Made by a program: the position numbers and the translations under genes. A stretch of DNA of 54,961 bases from assembly GCA_001661245.1 (NCBI GenBank), contig KV454013.1:1688700-1743660 (forward strand). The letters run 5' to 3'. The notes beneath the pieces are model-generated. The model had not been told where the DNA came from, searched no databases, and saw nothing but the letters and a program-made list of their open reading frames with translations. Of the stretch, positions 1 through 9,966 are shown piece by piece; the stretch's first letter is position 1; each line of letters begins with the position of its first letter. This DNA comes from Pachysolen tannophilus NRRL Y-2460 (Eukaryota; Ascomycota; Pichiomycetes; Alaninales; Pachysolenaceae).

Positions 1-1050
1 TGAACTAGTTGAACTTGTAGAACTTGTTGAACTAGGTGAACTTGTAGAACTAGTTGAACTAGTTGAACTTGTAGAACTTGTTGAACTAGGTGAACTTGTA
101 GAACTAGTTGAACTAGTTGAACTTGTAGAACTTGTAGAACTTGTTGAACTAGGTGAACTTGTAGAACTAGTTGAACTAGTTGAACTTGTAGAACTTGTTG
201 AACTAGGTGAACTTGCAGAACTAGTTGAACTAGTTGAACTTGTAGAACTAGTTGAACTAGTTGAACTTGTAGAACTTGTTGAACTAGGTGAACTTGTAGA
301 ACTAGTTGAACTAGTTGAACTTGTAGAACTTGTTGAACTTGTTGAACTTGTAGAACTAGTAGAACTTGTAGTACTTGTAGAACTTGTAGAACTAGGTGAA
401 CTTGTAGAACTAGTTGAACTAGTTGAACTTGTAGAACTTGTTGAACTAGGTGAACTTGTAGAACTAGTTGAACTAGTTGAACTTGTAGAACTTGTTGAAC
501 TTGTTGAACTTGTAGAACTAGTTGAACTTGTAGAACTTGTAGAACTTGTTGAACTTGTAGAACTAGTTGAACTAGTTGAACTTGTAGAACTTGTAGAACT
601 TGTAGAACTTGTAGAACTTGTAGAACTTGTAGAACTAGTTGAACTAGTTGAACTAGTTGAACTTGTAGAACTTGTAGAACTTGTAGAACTTGTAGAACTT
701 GTAGAACTTGTAGAACTTGTTGAAGTGGTGGAGCTTGTTGAAGTTGGGGAGCTCGTTGAAGTTTTCGAGCTTGTTGAACTTGTAGAAGTTGTCGAAGTGG
801 TGGAAGTTGTTGGGGAACTTGTAGAACTTGTTGAAGTTTTCGAAGTTGTTGAAGTTGTCGAAGTAGTGGAAGTGGTGGAGCTTGTTGAAGTTGTTGAAGT
901 TGTAGAACTTGTAGAAGTTTTTGAACTTGTTGAAGTTGTGGTGCTTGTTGAAGTTGGGGAGCTCGTCGAAGTTTTCGAGCTTGTGGAACTTGTTGAAGTT
1001 GTGGAGCTTGTTGAAGTTTTCGAAGTAGTCGAAGTGGTCGAACTTGTACT
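1..1050 (-). repeat. In-frame 9-bp-based tandem repeats encoding Ser-Ser-Thr/Pro
   Basis: The array is built from 9-bp units coding Ser-Ser-Thr or Ser-Ser-Pro in the minus-strand gene. The rarer Pro-coding unit (AGGTGAAC on plus) starts at 34, 88, 151, 205 and 286. The spacings are 54, 63, 54 and 81, all multiples of 9, so a higher-order unit of about 54 bp has expanded and contracted in frame. From about 720 to 1050 the array is more diverged, with Lys interruptions. Such coding minisatellites commonly vary in length between strains. Confidence 0.9.
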
Positions 1051-2163
1051 AGAAGAATATGATCCACAGCTTGCGGGCCATTCATAAGTTGGGAAATCTG
1101 TTTCGTCGTCTGTACAACCACCGATATAAGTCCAACTATCAGAATATGAAGAAAACATACAATCTAAAAGGTTTAATATATTGATGCTACCGCACCAAGT
1201 AAATTCAATTTCAAGAGTTGGGGCAGTGGCAACACCATCTGAAACAGTTGCTTCCACCTCCACTGTTGCTGTCCAATCACAAGAATCTGTTATCAAATCT
1301 GTAAGAGAACTTGAATAAACAGTAAAACTACCTGAGGTAGTTCCTGTAATAAGAATTTCTGTCAACGCTGAAAGATCTAAACAATCAGATGCAGAAAAAC
1401 TAAGTGTAAGCTCGTAAAAATTGCTTGAAATCCATTCAACAGCAGTAATTGAAATTGTGGCCAGCGGCATATCTTCTGCTGACAGGCGGGATGTAAAATC
1501 ATAACTAGGACATACTTCATTAATATCTGAGGTTGCACATGTCACTGGTCCTGTGATAGTAGATGAAGTCGAGGTTGTTGAAGTTTTTGAAGTTGAAGTG
1601 GTTTTAATCGGTGATGTTGAAGTTGTAGTGGTCATACCTTGACCTTGTTCTCCGCCTTGACCTCCACTACTTTCACCGTTACTTCCTTCGTTGCTTCCTC
1701 CATTACTTCCTTCGTTGCTTCCCCCATTGCTTCCTTCGTTGCTTTCTCCACTGCTTCCTTCATTGGTTCCTACATTACTTTCATCATTACTTTCACCGCT
1801 ACTCCCTACATTACTTTCATCATTACTTTCACCGCTACTTCCTACATTGCTTTCATCATTACTTCCCTCATTATCTGGTACCAGGATCGGTCCCCTTTTC
1901 CCTAGAGAAAAATAAGCTAAAGTACGATTTTTTTTTTTAGTTAGTTAGTTTTGCGTTGAAAACAAAGGAAATCTAGTCAACGAAAAAAATTCGCTATAAA
2001 AAAAAAAAATTAACTTACATTTAGTTCCATCTCGTTTAACATTAATACCTTTGTTAGATCTAAAATTTGAAGGAATAACAAGAGCATTGGAAATTGTAAT
2101 GACCAACAATAGTAAAATCAACAATAAGGTTGAAAATGAAAAATTGGATTTGAATAGTCGCAT
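1..2163 (-). CDS. Secreted Ser/Thr-repeat cell-wall protein (adhesin-like), 3' end beyond window
   Basis: Two exons: 2163-2019 and 1901 to the window edge. The 117-nt intron (2018-1902) starts GTAAGT, contains CTAAC and ends CTAG. About 682 residues are visible. The start is an ATG followed by a clear signal peptide (Leu/Ile-rich core ending near SNA). Two Lys-Arg sites follow (NVKR-D and KWKR-G), typical of Kex2 processing, with the intron between them. Next come an acidic Asn/Ser/Gly/Glu linker built from short repeats, a Thr-rich stretch, a globular part of about 165 residues with eight cysteines (about 1057-1545), and then a Ser/Thr/Pro tail of SST and SSP triplets that stays open to base 1. 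This is the architecture of yeast GPI-anchored mannoproteins and adhesins. The GPI signal would lie outside the window. I cannot assign the Cys domain to a family; a Flo11-like fold is only a guess. The frame is consistent across the splice and through all repeats. Confidence 0.8.
1690..1875 (-). repeat. 36-bp and 24-bp coding tandem repeats in the acidic linker
   Basis: A 36-bp unit recurs at 1771, 1807 and 1843 and encodes a 12-residue Ser/Asn/Asp/Glu/Gly block. Beside it (about 1690-1760) lies a roughly 24-bp repeat coding Gly-Ser-Asn-Glu/Gly. Both are in frame with the Ser/Thr-rich protein and form a hydrophilic spacer between the propeptide and the Cys domain. Confidence 0.85.
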
Positions 2164-5100
2164 TGCGAGAAAATCAAATCAAGAGTATTTTTGTTTATTT
2201 GATTATTTCTTTTTTTTTTCGTTTTTTCTTAAAACTCTATAGAAAACAGCACTCTTGTGATGAATGATGATAAAAAATCTAAAATCCAACCCTGAAACTT
2301 GTCTATATATCACTGATCGATAAAGTCCTTAGTTCGGAATGAAAAATATATGTGTTGATAATAACCGATAAAAATTGTCAACAACAAAAATAAAAATAAA
2401 AGAAAAAAAGATCAAAATACTGGAAACTGAACAATATAGAATATAAGATCTTTAACTTGAAGGAATCTAACTTCTATATATTAGAAATGATATTTGAAAA
2501 TTGGAATAGAAAATTGAAGAAGAAAATTGAGAGAGAGGAAAAAAAAAAAAAAAAATTGAAAAATGATCGAAAGTTTTCAAACCAGCATACCTTTCATATA
2601 ATAAAAATGAACAAAGATGGACTGGAAAATAAAAAATTGGTTATATAAGATGGGGTTGAAAATTAGTTGAAAATTTGATATCTAGGAGATGCCTGGCTTT
2701 AGACAAAGTTGAAGATGAGAAAAATTTCCAAGTGCGGTGCGGTGCGGTGCCAAAAGAAACTGAATTGTAATAGTGAGCCGCAACCAGGCTAGCAAGAGAA
2801 ATTTTTTCAAGCTTATGCAGCGTTATTAATTTCAAGGCGTCTTGGCTATCTGTTAGATCTGACATGCGTCACTAAATAATACCTTAAAAGTCTGATTAGG
2901 AGAGTAAAAAATTTTTTTTTTTTTTTTTGTTTTTTTGTTTAAATATGCAGAAGATTGTATGCATGCAAGTTATTTAACTATTCTAGGCGGGATCATTCAA
3001 CTTAGTAATTTGTTACATTTTGAGCTCAGATGAGTGACAATTCTGTTCTATGATCATGATGAAAACAACGAAGAGCTACATACAAGAGTTACGTGGGGGA
3101 GCAGATACGGAAGAGGAAAGGGAAGAAAACTTACCGAAAATCAGTGGAACTATTTATTTGCAAAGACGTCCTTAAAACGCAGTGGACGCCTCAAACAATG
3201 AGTTGAACAAATATGACGTTTTTTATTTTCTTTTCTTGTTTATAATAAAAGGAGAGGTGTGTTTGTGTTATGTTTTATTCAAATTTTTTGTCTTAGACCA
3301 CACTGATATTAGCGAATGGTTACGTAAGACTAACAATAAAATTTGAAGAAAAGTGACGAAGTTGGTTTTGGTTTGGGTTTTGGTAGTTTTTCAAAGAGTC
3401 TAGAAATCAAGATATCGAAAAAGGAATCATGTCTTGTGGTATTTTTTGTTTTTTTAACCAAAAAAAATAAAAAAACATATAAATTAAAACCTGATTTCGC
3501 CTGGATTTTAATAAACTAAATCACATGAGCGGTTTCAGAAGTAATTTAACTTAGTGAAGACATTTAATTTACGAATTTCAGCTTGACCATTGAAACAAAA
3601 GAAAAATAAATAAAATAAAAATTACAACTTCATGAGAACTTGATCGGTTCCTCCTAAATTGTTTTTTGGTTCGTTGTAGGCCTTTAGTAGGATTAATTGA
3701 AAATGCAAAATAGTCGTTCAACAAGAACCCTATCTAGTTAACTTGGAATATTATTCCATTAAACAATTTTCTTAATATATTTTGTATGGTTAAAGTTGCC
3801 CTCTTTTGCATCTTTGCTTTTTTTTTTTTTTTACTAGGGATGTTATTAATTTACAAGGAAACCAAACCAGAATAGCAAATTTCAATCGCAGATCGAATAA
3901 TATACCATTTATCAATTTCAATAATCCTGCCAAACAAAAAATACACACATTTTTAATAAATTAAAATAACTACTTTTGGTTTAAAATCCTATAACTGATA
4001 AATATATATACATCCACAGAAATTTAGCAAATATTAAACTTGACTAAACTTGAATTTAACATTAAACATCTTTTTAGTAAAAAAAAAAAAAAAAAAAAGA
4101 AAATTCACCTGTTTTCCACCTAATGTTATTATATGGATGTATAGATAAAGCTTAAAGTTTCTTTTGTTTTTCATTTGCGGCTCAGTCATGTATCCTATTC
4201 GGGATTTACATTTTGCTCTTTACTAGGACAAGGAAAGTAGGAAAAAACCATACATACATAAATATGGATGGATATATATAAAATGTGTGAGTCTTCCAAC
4301 CCTCTCTTATTAAGAAAAAAGCAAGCTACACAGTTTTTTGCATTACACTACTTTGATTGAATAAATAAGAGATAAGAGAGTAATTATTAAATGTAAATGA
4401 TTTAAGGATAAAAAAAAAAAAAAAAAAATTAGGTGGGTGGGCAGTGAATGGATAATAGGTGGATGGAAGAGACCTTACACATCTTTTAATTAAAAATTAA
4501 AAAGTTAAGTTTTTAATTAAAGAGCTTATATTAATTTTAAGCTTAAATCTGTAAGTTAATTTTACCAGTTGAGGCTCGATTCGGAAATCTATTATATCTA
4601 TTAGACTTGATATCCTATATATATATAAATATATAAATATATATCTCTATATATATATTTTAAACAATAGGGTTTAGTCTGAAAATGAGGTTTTAATAAT
4701 AAAGGTATTAAAAATTAGCGTTGTAAATAAATAATGGTACTGCATTAGTTAGTTAGTTGGAATTCTATTTTTTTAATTGTTTCCTACTGCGGGGCGGCCG
4801 GAGGCGGGTTCTTCTGAAATATTTTCCCGCCGTTTTCATGAAAAATTCCTGCAAGGCTGGAATAAGTAAACTAGCATAGATATGCTCAGTTTTATATGTA
4901 GGTTTATTTACAATTGCAGAAGAAGTATTGCAGATTACTACTACATATACTACTATATAGATACTTTATAACTATAGCTTGCTTGTAAATACTATAAATT
5001 AATAAAATAATCTTTGATCAAAATATAGAGTTTTTTTTTTTCTTTCTTTTTCCTTTAATTTCAATCTATTTCATTAAAAATGATTTATATTAAATTAACA

Positions 5101-5716
5101 ACGTTTTCGTTATTATCGGTTTATGTTGGAATCGATTCAAATTTTAATGAGCGTTTTATTTTTATTTTTATTTTTAATTTTATTACAGCAGCGCTAATTA
5201 GTACTTTAATTAAAAGATCAAACTAGTAGATAATTAAGATGTCTTGCAGCACCTGCTTCTTCTAATTTATTTTAAATTTATTGCAAATAGTTGTGTTACA
5301 CAAATGTTTTTCTTCCGAGGTGAAATTGTATTATTGTATTGTATTGTAAAAGTTGTAGTCGAGTTACACAAAGACACAAAAGTAACAAACCCAAAAAAAA
5401 AAAAAAAAAAACCAAAATTTACCCAAATTACTTTGAGTTTAGGCCTAACCCCCAATCCAGTCTCCAATGTTTTCTTCTCTATGCTGCTAATGGCTCAGAA
5501 TTCAATTAGATTGGAAATGCCTTTTGTCTTTTCAATTTTGCAACCGGAACTATAAAAAAGATTTATTCTTTTATTATTAAAAAATTTTTTTTTTTTTTTC
5601 TTTTTTCTTTCTTGTTGTTGTTGTTGTTGTTGTTGTAAATTTAAGGGTATTTGAAGGTCCTTCACCACTCGCCTCGTTAAAATACCATTTTATTTTGCTA
5701 ATATAACCATCCAAAA
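2164..5716. other. 3.5-kb gene-free region between the cell-wall gene and the next gene
   Basis: This is the divergent spacer between the minus-strand adhesin-like gene and the plus-strand gene at 5717. I see only short chance ORFs, long A/T runs (about 2911-2930, 3819-3833, 4080-4099, 4410-4428, 5393-5411), a (TA)-rich stretch near 4615-4665, three tandem GTGCG units near 2733-2748, a GC-rich patch at 4788-4836, and a TTG triplet run at about 5612-5636. No tRNA or conserved gene is recognisable. It is several times longer than other spacers here. A long regulatory promoter or a non-coding transcript is possible but not shown. Confidence 0.6.
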
Positions 5717-6460
5717 ATGCCAATTGAACTTATTCTTTCTCCATTGATGAGGCCTGCAGTAAGGGCAAAAGCCCTTTTATTCCATCCTCACCGTCGTTCT
5801 TCACGTTATATTCCAAATATCATTGATTTAAAACAAGAAAAAATATCCGAATATGCTATAAGAAAGAAATTTGGTACTGGTTCTAAAATCTTTGATGTAT
5901 TTGATGCTTCTTCAGAAAAAATCAATGGACCAGAAGATGCATCAAAGAGAATTTTTTGGCTTGTTAGATCAAGAGCAGTTAAAGGTGCTTATAAGATGTA
6001 TTCTAGTGATATTACAGGTACAGGAGAAAACGGAGAAGATGAACCGGTTGCAGCTTTAAGAGCTGGATTACGTTCAAATGTCTTGTTAATTAGAGCTCCA
6101 CAAGCACCAGCAGCAGAATTGGGTTGGCACATCATAGGTCATCGTGTTGATGCCATTGACAGTTATAGAATGTTTACTTTATCAGATGGTGTCACTTATC
6201 AGTGGACAACTTCGGGTAAATTCTTGGAAAAAGTTGCCAATGTTGGTGAAAAAGAATCTGAAGTTAGAGAAAGAATTGCTCAAGTAATACCAGCAGGAAA
6301 AGGTGGTTTCAACATCAAGGTTGATGAATCAAAGATTCCTCGTGAGATGGCTATAGCTTCTGCGATGTGCTCTTATATTGACCAATGGAATACTGATTTT
6401 GCTGTTGGTGGTATTTACTTGGCACATCAACCAAGACAAGTTAGATGGAAGAGAGATTAA
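5717..6460 (+). CDS. Conserved fungal protein of unknown function, possibly tubby/LURP-one-like
   Basis: A 247-residue protein starting at an ATG in good context (AAAATG). It has no signal peptide or obvious membrane segment. The N-terminus (about residues 1-40) is basic and includes RAKALLFHPHRRSSRY. A compact beta-rich part follows, with WLVRSRAVKGAYKMY, GWHIIGHRVDAIDSYRMF, the SDGVTYQW motif near residue 160, and a C-terminal SYIDQWNTDFAVGGIYLA motif. The pattern of an aromatic, beta-strand-rich domain with SDG-x-x-YQW recalls fungal proteins annotated as tubby C-terminal-like or LURP-one-related; this is recalled similarity, not a computed match. Codon use is like that of its neighbours and I noticed no in-frame CTG. 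The function is unknown. Confidence 0.75.
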   Translation: MPIELILSPLMRPAVRAKALLFHPHRRSSRYIPNIIDLKQEKISEYAIRKKFGTGSKIFDVFDASSEKINGPEDASKRIFWLVRSRAVKGAYKMYSSDITGTGENGEDEPVAALRAGLRSNVLLIRAPQAPAAELGWHIIGHRVDAIDSYRMFTLSDGVTYQWTTSGKFLEKVANVGEKESEVRERIAQVIPAGKGGFNIKVDESKIPREMAIASAMCSYIDQWNTDFAVGGIYLAHQPRQVRWKRD

Positions 6461-6676
6461 AATAAAAAATAAAAAAGTGGAAAATTATTTGTTAATTGAG
6501 GGATTACACAAATAATCACTTTATCATTATTGCATGCCTAACACACAGGGTAAAAAAGAAGAAGAGGTGAGAGGTGAGAGGTGGGGTGAATATATAGAAA
6601 AAAAACTAGATTAGAATTAGTATTTAAAGGAAAGAAGAAGAAACAAAAAAAAAAAGCACATTCTTTCTTCTTCTTT

Positions 6677-6717
<41 letters not shown>

Positions 6718-7159
6718 TTAGTTTTTTTTTTCTGTTCTTTATATTTAATTCAATGGCAGGGTTATTCAATTAAAAAATAAAAATTTGAAGAAAAAGAATG
6801 AAATAAAACTATTATCTATTTATTGTATTCATTATAGAGAGATTATGAAAATGAATAATACCAAGATCAAAATGTAAACAAAAAAAAAAACCAGAAAAAT
6901 CGTGTCTGAAATATCAAAAACTGTTTTGGGAGTTTCTTCCACGTAAAGTGTTTACTTCGCGGTTATTTCAATAATATATATAATATAATATAATATAATA
7001 TAATATATATTTAAATAACTTAATGGCCTTTTTATTGAATATTTGAGTTATTGGTTATCTTGCCAAGGAATTTTCACTTATTTTCACTTGTTTTCTGATT
7101 GACTGGATCTGTGTTGATTGGTTAAAAATTTTTTTAAGTTCAAAAGGCGATTATTAGCA
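6461..7159. other. Intergenic spacer with a 33-nt poly-T tract, upstream of PMT1
   Basis: This 0.7-kb stretch holds GA-rich sequence (6555-6590), an uninterrupted poly-T of about 33 nt at 6679-6711, a (TATAA)-type run near 6976-7005, and the PMT1 leader. No ORF worth calling is present. The bases just before the PMT1 ATG are open in frame back to a TTG at 7118, which I do not treat as a start. Confidence 0.6.
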
Positions 7160-9637
7160 ATGCCGCCTAAGACAGCAAAAATTTCCAAAAATCTGCTGCT
7201 GCGGAAACATTTTTTAAATGATGATGGGAAAGATGAGTTGAAGACTTCTGAGTTGGTTTTCGGTAAGGGAAAATTTAGAGAGTACTTGGTGACGAGTCCA
7301 TCGGCTGATATCAAGGTTTCGAGGTCAATTGCTACGGTTAATGAAAGAATTTGTTTATTGGTATTGGCTTTAATCTCACTTGTTGTTCGTTTAAATAAAC
7401 TTTCACAACCGGATTCGGTAGTTTTCGATGAAGTTCATTTTGGTGGATTTTCCAAAAAATATATTTTGGGTTCATTTTTCATGGATGTTCATCCTCCATT
7501 GGCAAAGATGCTTTTCGCAGGGGTTGGTGTATTTGGTGGATTTAAAGGTGATTTTGATTTCGCCAAGATTGGGGATGTATACCCGGAAACCGTTCCTTAT
7601 GTGTTGATGCGTACTTTACCTGCCTTGTTGGGTGTTGGAACAATTATCTTACTTTATTTGACATTGAGAGCTTCTGGTTGTAAACCTATTCCGTCACTGT
7701 TTACTAGTCTGTTGTTATTAATTGAAAATGCTAATTTCACCATATCAAGATATATCTTGTTGGATTCTCCATTATTATTTTTCATTGCTGCAGCAATTTA
7801 TTCTCTGAAAAAACATGAAAATGAAATACCTTTTACCTGGGGTTGGTACAAGACTTTGATTTCCACAGGTGTATCGCTTGGTCTTGCAGTTTCTTCTAAA
7901 TGGGTTGGTTTATTCACTATTGCTTGGGTTGGTTTAATTACTGCTTTTAATCTTTGGTTTACAATTGGTGATTTATCGGTTACCCCAAAAAAAATTATAG
8001 GACAAATTTTTTCCAAGCTAATTATCTTATTAGGACTTCCAATTATCTTGTATCTTTATTTTTTCAATTTACATTTCCAAATTTTAAATAAGGAAGGTGA
8101 TGGTTCTGCATTCATGTCTTCTGCTTTTAGATCAACTTTGATTGGTAATAAGATTCCTACTGATATTCAAGCAGATGTAGGAGTTGGGTCAAAAGTTACA
8201 CTTCGTCATTTGAATACTGAAGGTGGATACCTTCATTCCCATAATCATTTATTTGAAACCGGTTCAAAACAACAACAAGTTACTTTATATCCACATTTGG
8301 ATGAAAATAATATTTGGACAGTTGAATTATATAATGTTTCTGAACCTCCAACTAGTTTTGAACCTATTACCGATGGTACCAAGATCAGATTAAACCATAT
8401 TTTAACTAAACGTAGATTACATTCTCATGATATTAGACCACCAGTTACTGAACATACCGATTGGCAAAATGAAGTTTCTGCTTATGGGTTTGAAGGTTTT
8501 GAAGGTGATCCAAATGATGATTTTATTGTTGAAATTGTTAAAAAGAAATCTAAAAAAGGTGAAGCTCAAGAAAGAGTTAGAGCTTTAGAAACTATTTTCA
8601 GATTACGTCATGCAATGACTGGTTGCTACCTTTTTTCTCATGAAGTTAAATTACCTACATGGGGGTTTGAGCAACAAGAAGTTACTTGTGCTTCTCAAGG
8701 GATTGTACCATTATCGTTATGGTATGTTGAAACAAATGAAAATGAATTTTTACCAGAAGATGCTGAACGTATAAATTATGAAGCTCCAAGTTTCTTTCAA
8801 AAATTCTACGAACTTCATCAAAAGATGTGGAAAATTAATAGAGGTTTGACCGAATCACATGCTTGGGAATCTTCTCCAGATTCATGGCCATTCTTATTAC
8901 GTGGTATTAACTATTGGGGTAAAGACCATAAGCAAGTATACTTTATTGGTAATTTCATTACTTGGTGGGCAAGTACTGCGGCGATTATTTTCTTTTTCGT
9001 TTATACTTTTGTTAATATCTTAAGATGGCAAAGAGGTTGTCAGGTAGGCTCATCACCTGATGTTTTCAACTTCAATGTTCAAATGTTACATTTCATTTTA
9101 GGATGGGCTGTTCATTATGCTCCTTCATTTATGATGGAACGTCAATTATTCTTACATCATTATCTTCCATCGTTTTATTTTGCGTTATTGGCATTGGGCC
9201 ATGTCTTTGATATCATATATTCATTTGTATTAAAGAGCAAGAGATTAGTCTCCTATGCAATCTTGGGAGGTGTGTTTTCTTCTGCCATAACTGTTTTCTT
9301 GAAATACTCGCCATTGATTAAAGGTGATCCTTGGACAAAACAACAATGCGAGAGTTCCAAATTGATAAGTACATGGGATTTTGATTGTAATAATTTGCTT
9401 AACTCGTTAGAAGAGTACTCTGGTTTTACCTCGTCCTTGGCCCATTCATCCGAACCTACAACTCTGACAAAAGTTAACTTCCAAAGCGCAGTTCCAGTTG
9501 AAAACTTTTATGACGATTATGAAGAAAATGAAAAGAAAAACGGAATTACAAGGAGCTCTGACAATAATGAAGCATCTCCAACGGACGCTGAAGATACTGT
9601 AGGCGAACCAGAAGTTGAAAAAGTAGGAGAAACTTGA
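7160..9637 (+). CDS. PMT1: Dolichyl-phosphate-mannose protein O-mannosyltransferase, PMT1 class
   Basis: Transfers mannose from dolichyl-phosphate-mannose to Ser/Thr of secretory proteins in the ER. In S. cerevisiae the family enzyme Pmt1 works as a heterodimer with Pmt2. The 825-residue reading starts at the ATG at 7160; the frame is open 14 codons further up but begins there with TTG. The N-terminal GT39 domain carries PDSVVFDEVHFGGF near residues 86-99 (the acidic DE pair of the family) and FMDVHPPLAKML. Multiple membrane helices follow, then a luminal MIR region (about 330-520) with GGYLHSH and RLRHAMTGCYLFSHEVKLP, then C-terminal helices with HYAPSFMMERQLFLHHYLP. The wording of these motifs matches Pmt1 rather than Pmt2 or Pmt4. 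It contains about seven in-frame CTG codons, more than its neighbours, including three in a row near the N-terminus. Acidic tail after about residue 780. Confidence 0.93.
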   Translation: MPPKTAKISKNLLLRKHFLNDDGKDELKTSELVFGKGKFREYLVTSPSADIKVSRSIATVNERICLLVLALISLVVRLNKLSQPDSVVFDEVHFGGFSKKYILGSFFMDVHPPLAKMLFAGVGVFGGFKGDFDFAKIGDVYPETVPYVLMRTLPALLGVGTIILLYLTLRASGCKPIPSLFTSLLLLIENANFTISRYILLDSPLLFFIAAAIYSLKKHENEIPFTWGWYKTLISTGVSLGLAVSSKWVGLFTIAWVGLITAFNLWFTIGDLSVTPKKIIGQIFSKLIILLGLPIILYLYFFNLHFQILNKEGDGSAFMSSAFRSTLIGNKIPTDIQADVGVGSKVTLRHLNTEGGYLHSHNHLFETGSKQQQVTLYPHLDENNIWTVELYNVSEPPTSFEPITDGTKIRLNHILTKRRLHSHDIRPPVTEHTDWQNEVSAYGFEGFEGDPNDDFIVEIVKKKSKKGEAQERVRALETIFRLRHAMTGCYLFSHEVKLPTWGFEQQEVTCASQGIVPLSLWYVETNENEFLPEDAERINYEAPSFFQKFYELHQKMWKINRGLTESHAWESSPDSWPFLLRGINYWGKDHKQVYFIGNFITWWASTAAIIFFFVYTFVNILRWQRGCQVGSSPDVFNFNVQMLHFILGWAVHYAPSFMMERQLFLHHYLPSFYFALLALGHVFDIIYSFVLKSKRLVSYAILGGVFSSAITVFLKYSPLIKGDPWTKQQCESSKLISTWDFDCNNLLNSLEEYSGFTSSLAHSSEPTTLTKVNFQSAVPVENFYDDYEENEKKNGITRSSDNNEASPTDAEDTVGEPEVEKVGET

Positions 9638-9966
9638 ATTAAAAGAAGATAAATAGCTTTCCTAGATGTACATATATTTTTCTCATTGACTTTGGCTCTT
9701 ATAGTCTTCTCTCTATATATATCTACACTTCAAAAATATGGATATCCTTTTCTACTCAATTGTACTATTTAAATATCATTTTTTGATCAATTTGATAACG
9801 TCTTGTATGTATTTCCTAAAGAGGAAACTGTTTTTTCAAAATGTTGTAATTCAAATCTCTGTGCTGTAACTAGACTTCAACAACTATATATAGTTGGGAT
9901 GAGAGCACAATTATATCCAAGAAATAAAATTTATTAAATTCTTGTTATTGTTTTTAGGACTCTGAT
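9638..9966. other. Spacer between PMT1 and the orphan ORF
   Basis: Contains the PMT1 3' region and a 16-bp perfect palindrome at 9881-9896 (CAACTATATATAGTTG) about 70 bp before the next ATG. The palindrome could serve as a TATA element. Nothing else is visible. Confidence 0.5.

Noticed and set aside
725-1087. Val/Glu-rich 120-codon plus-strand ORF
   Set aside because: It is the antisense reading of the Ser/Thr repeat array; the minus strand has the signal peptide, intron and Cys domain.
1639-1915. Two plus-strand repeat ORFs rich in Leu/Pro or Thr/Phe
   Set aside because: Antisense shadows of the 36-bp and 24-bp coding repeats in the acidic linker.
2457-2865. Two short ORFs in the long spacer
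   Set aside because: Lys-rich or chance composition, no domain, no supporting signals.
4560-4590. Possible tRNA B box (GGCTCGATTCGG)
   Set aside because: No matching A box at the right distance and no cloverleaf could be drawn.
5244-5555. 103-codon plus ORF and its antisense partner
   Set aside because: Runs through a poly-A tract as poly-Lys; overlapping open frames on both strands indicate chance.
7118-7159. Upstream extension of PMT1, and likewise of FTR1, DNM1, NOC4 and MEU1
   Set aside because: The extended frames start at TTG, and homologous N-termini fit the first ATG.
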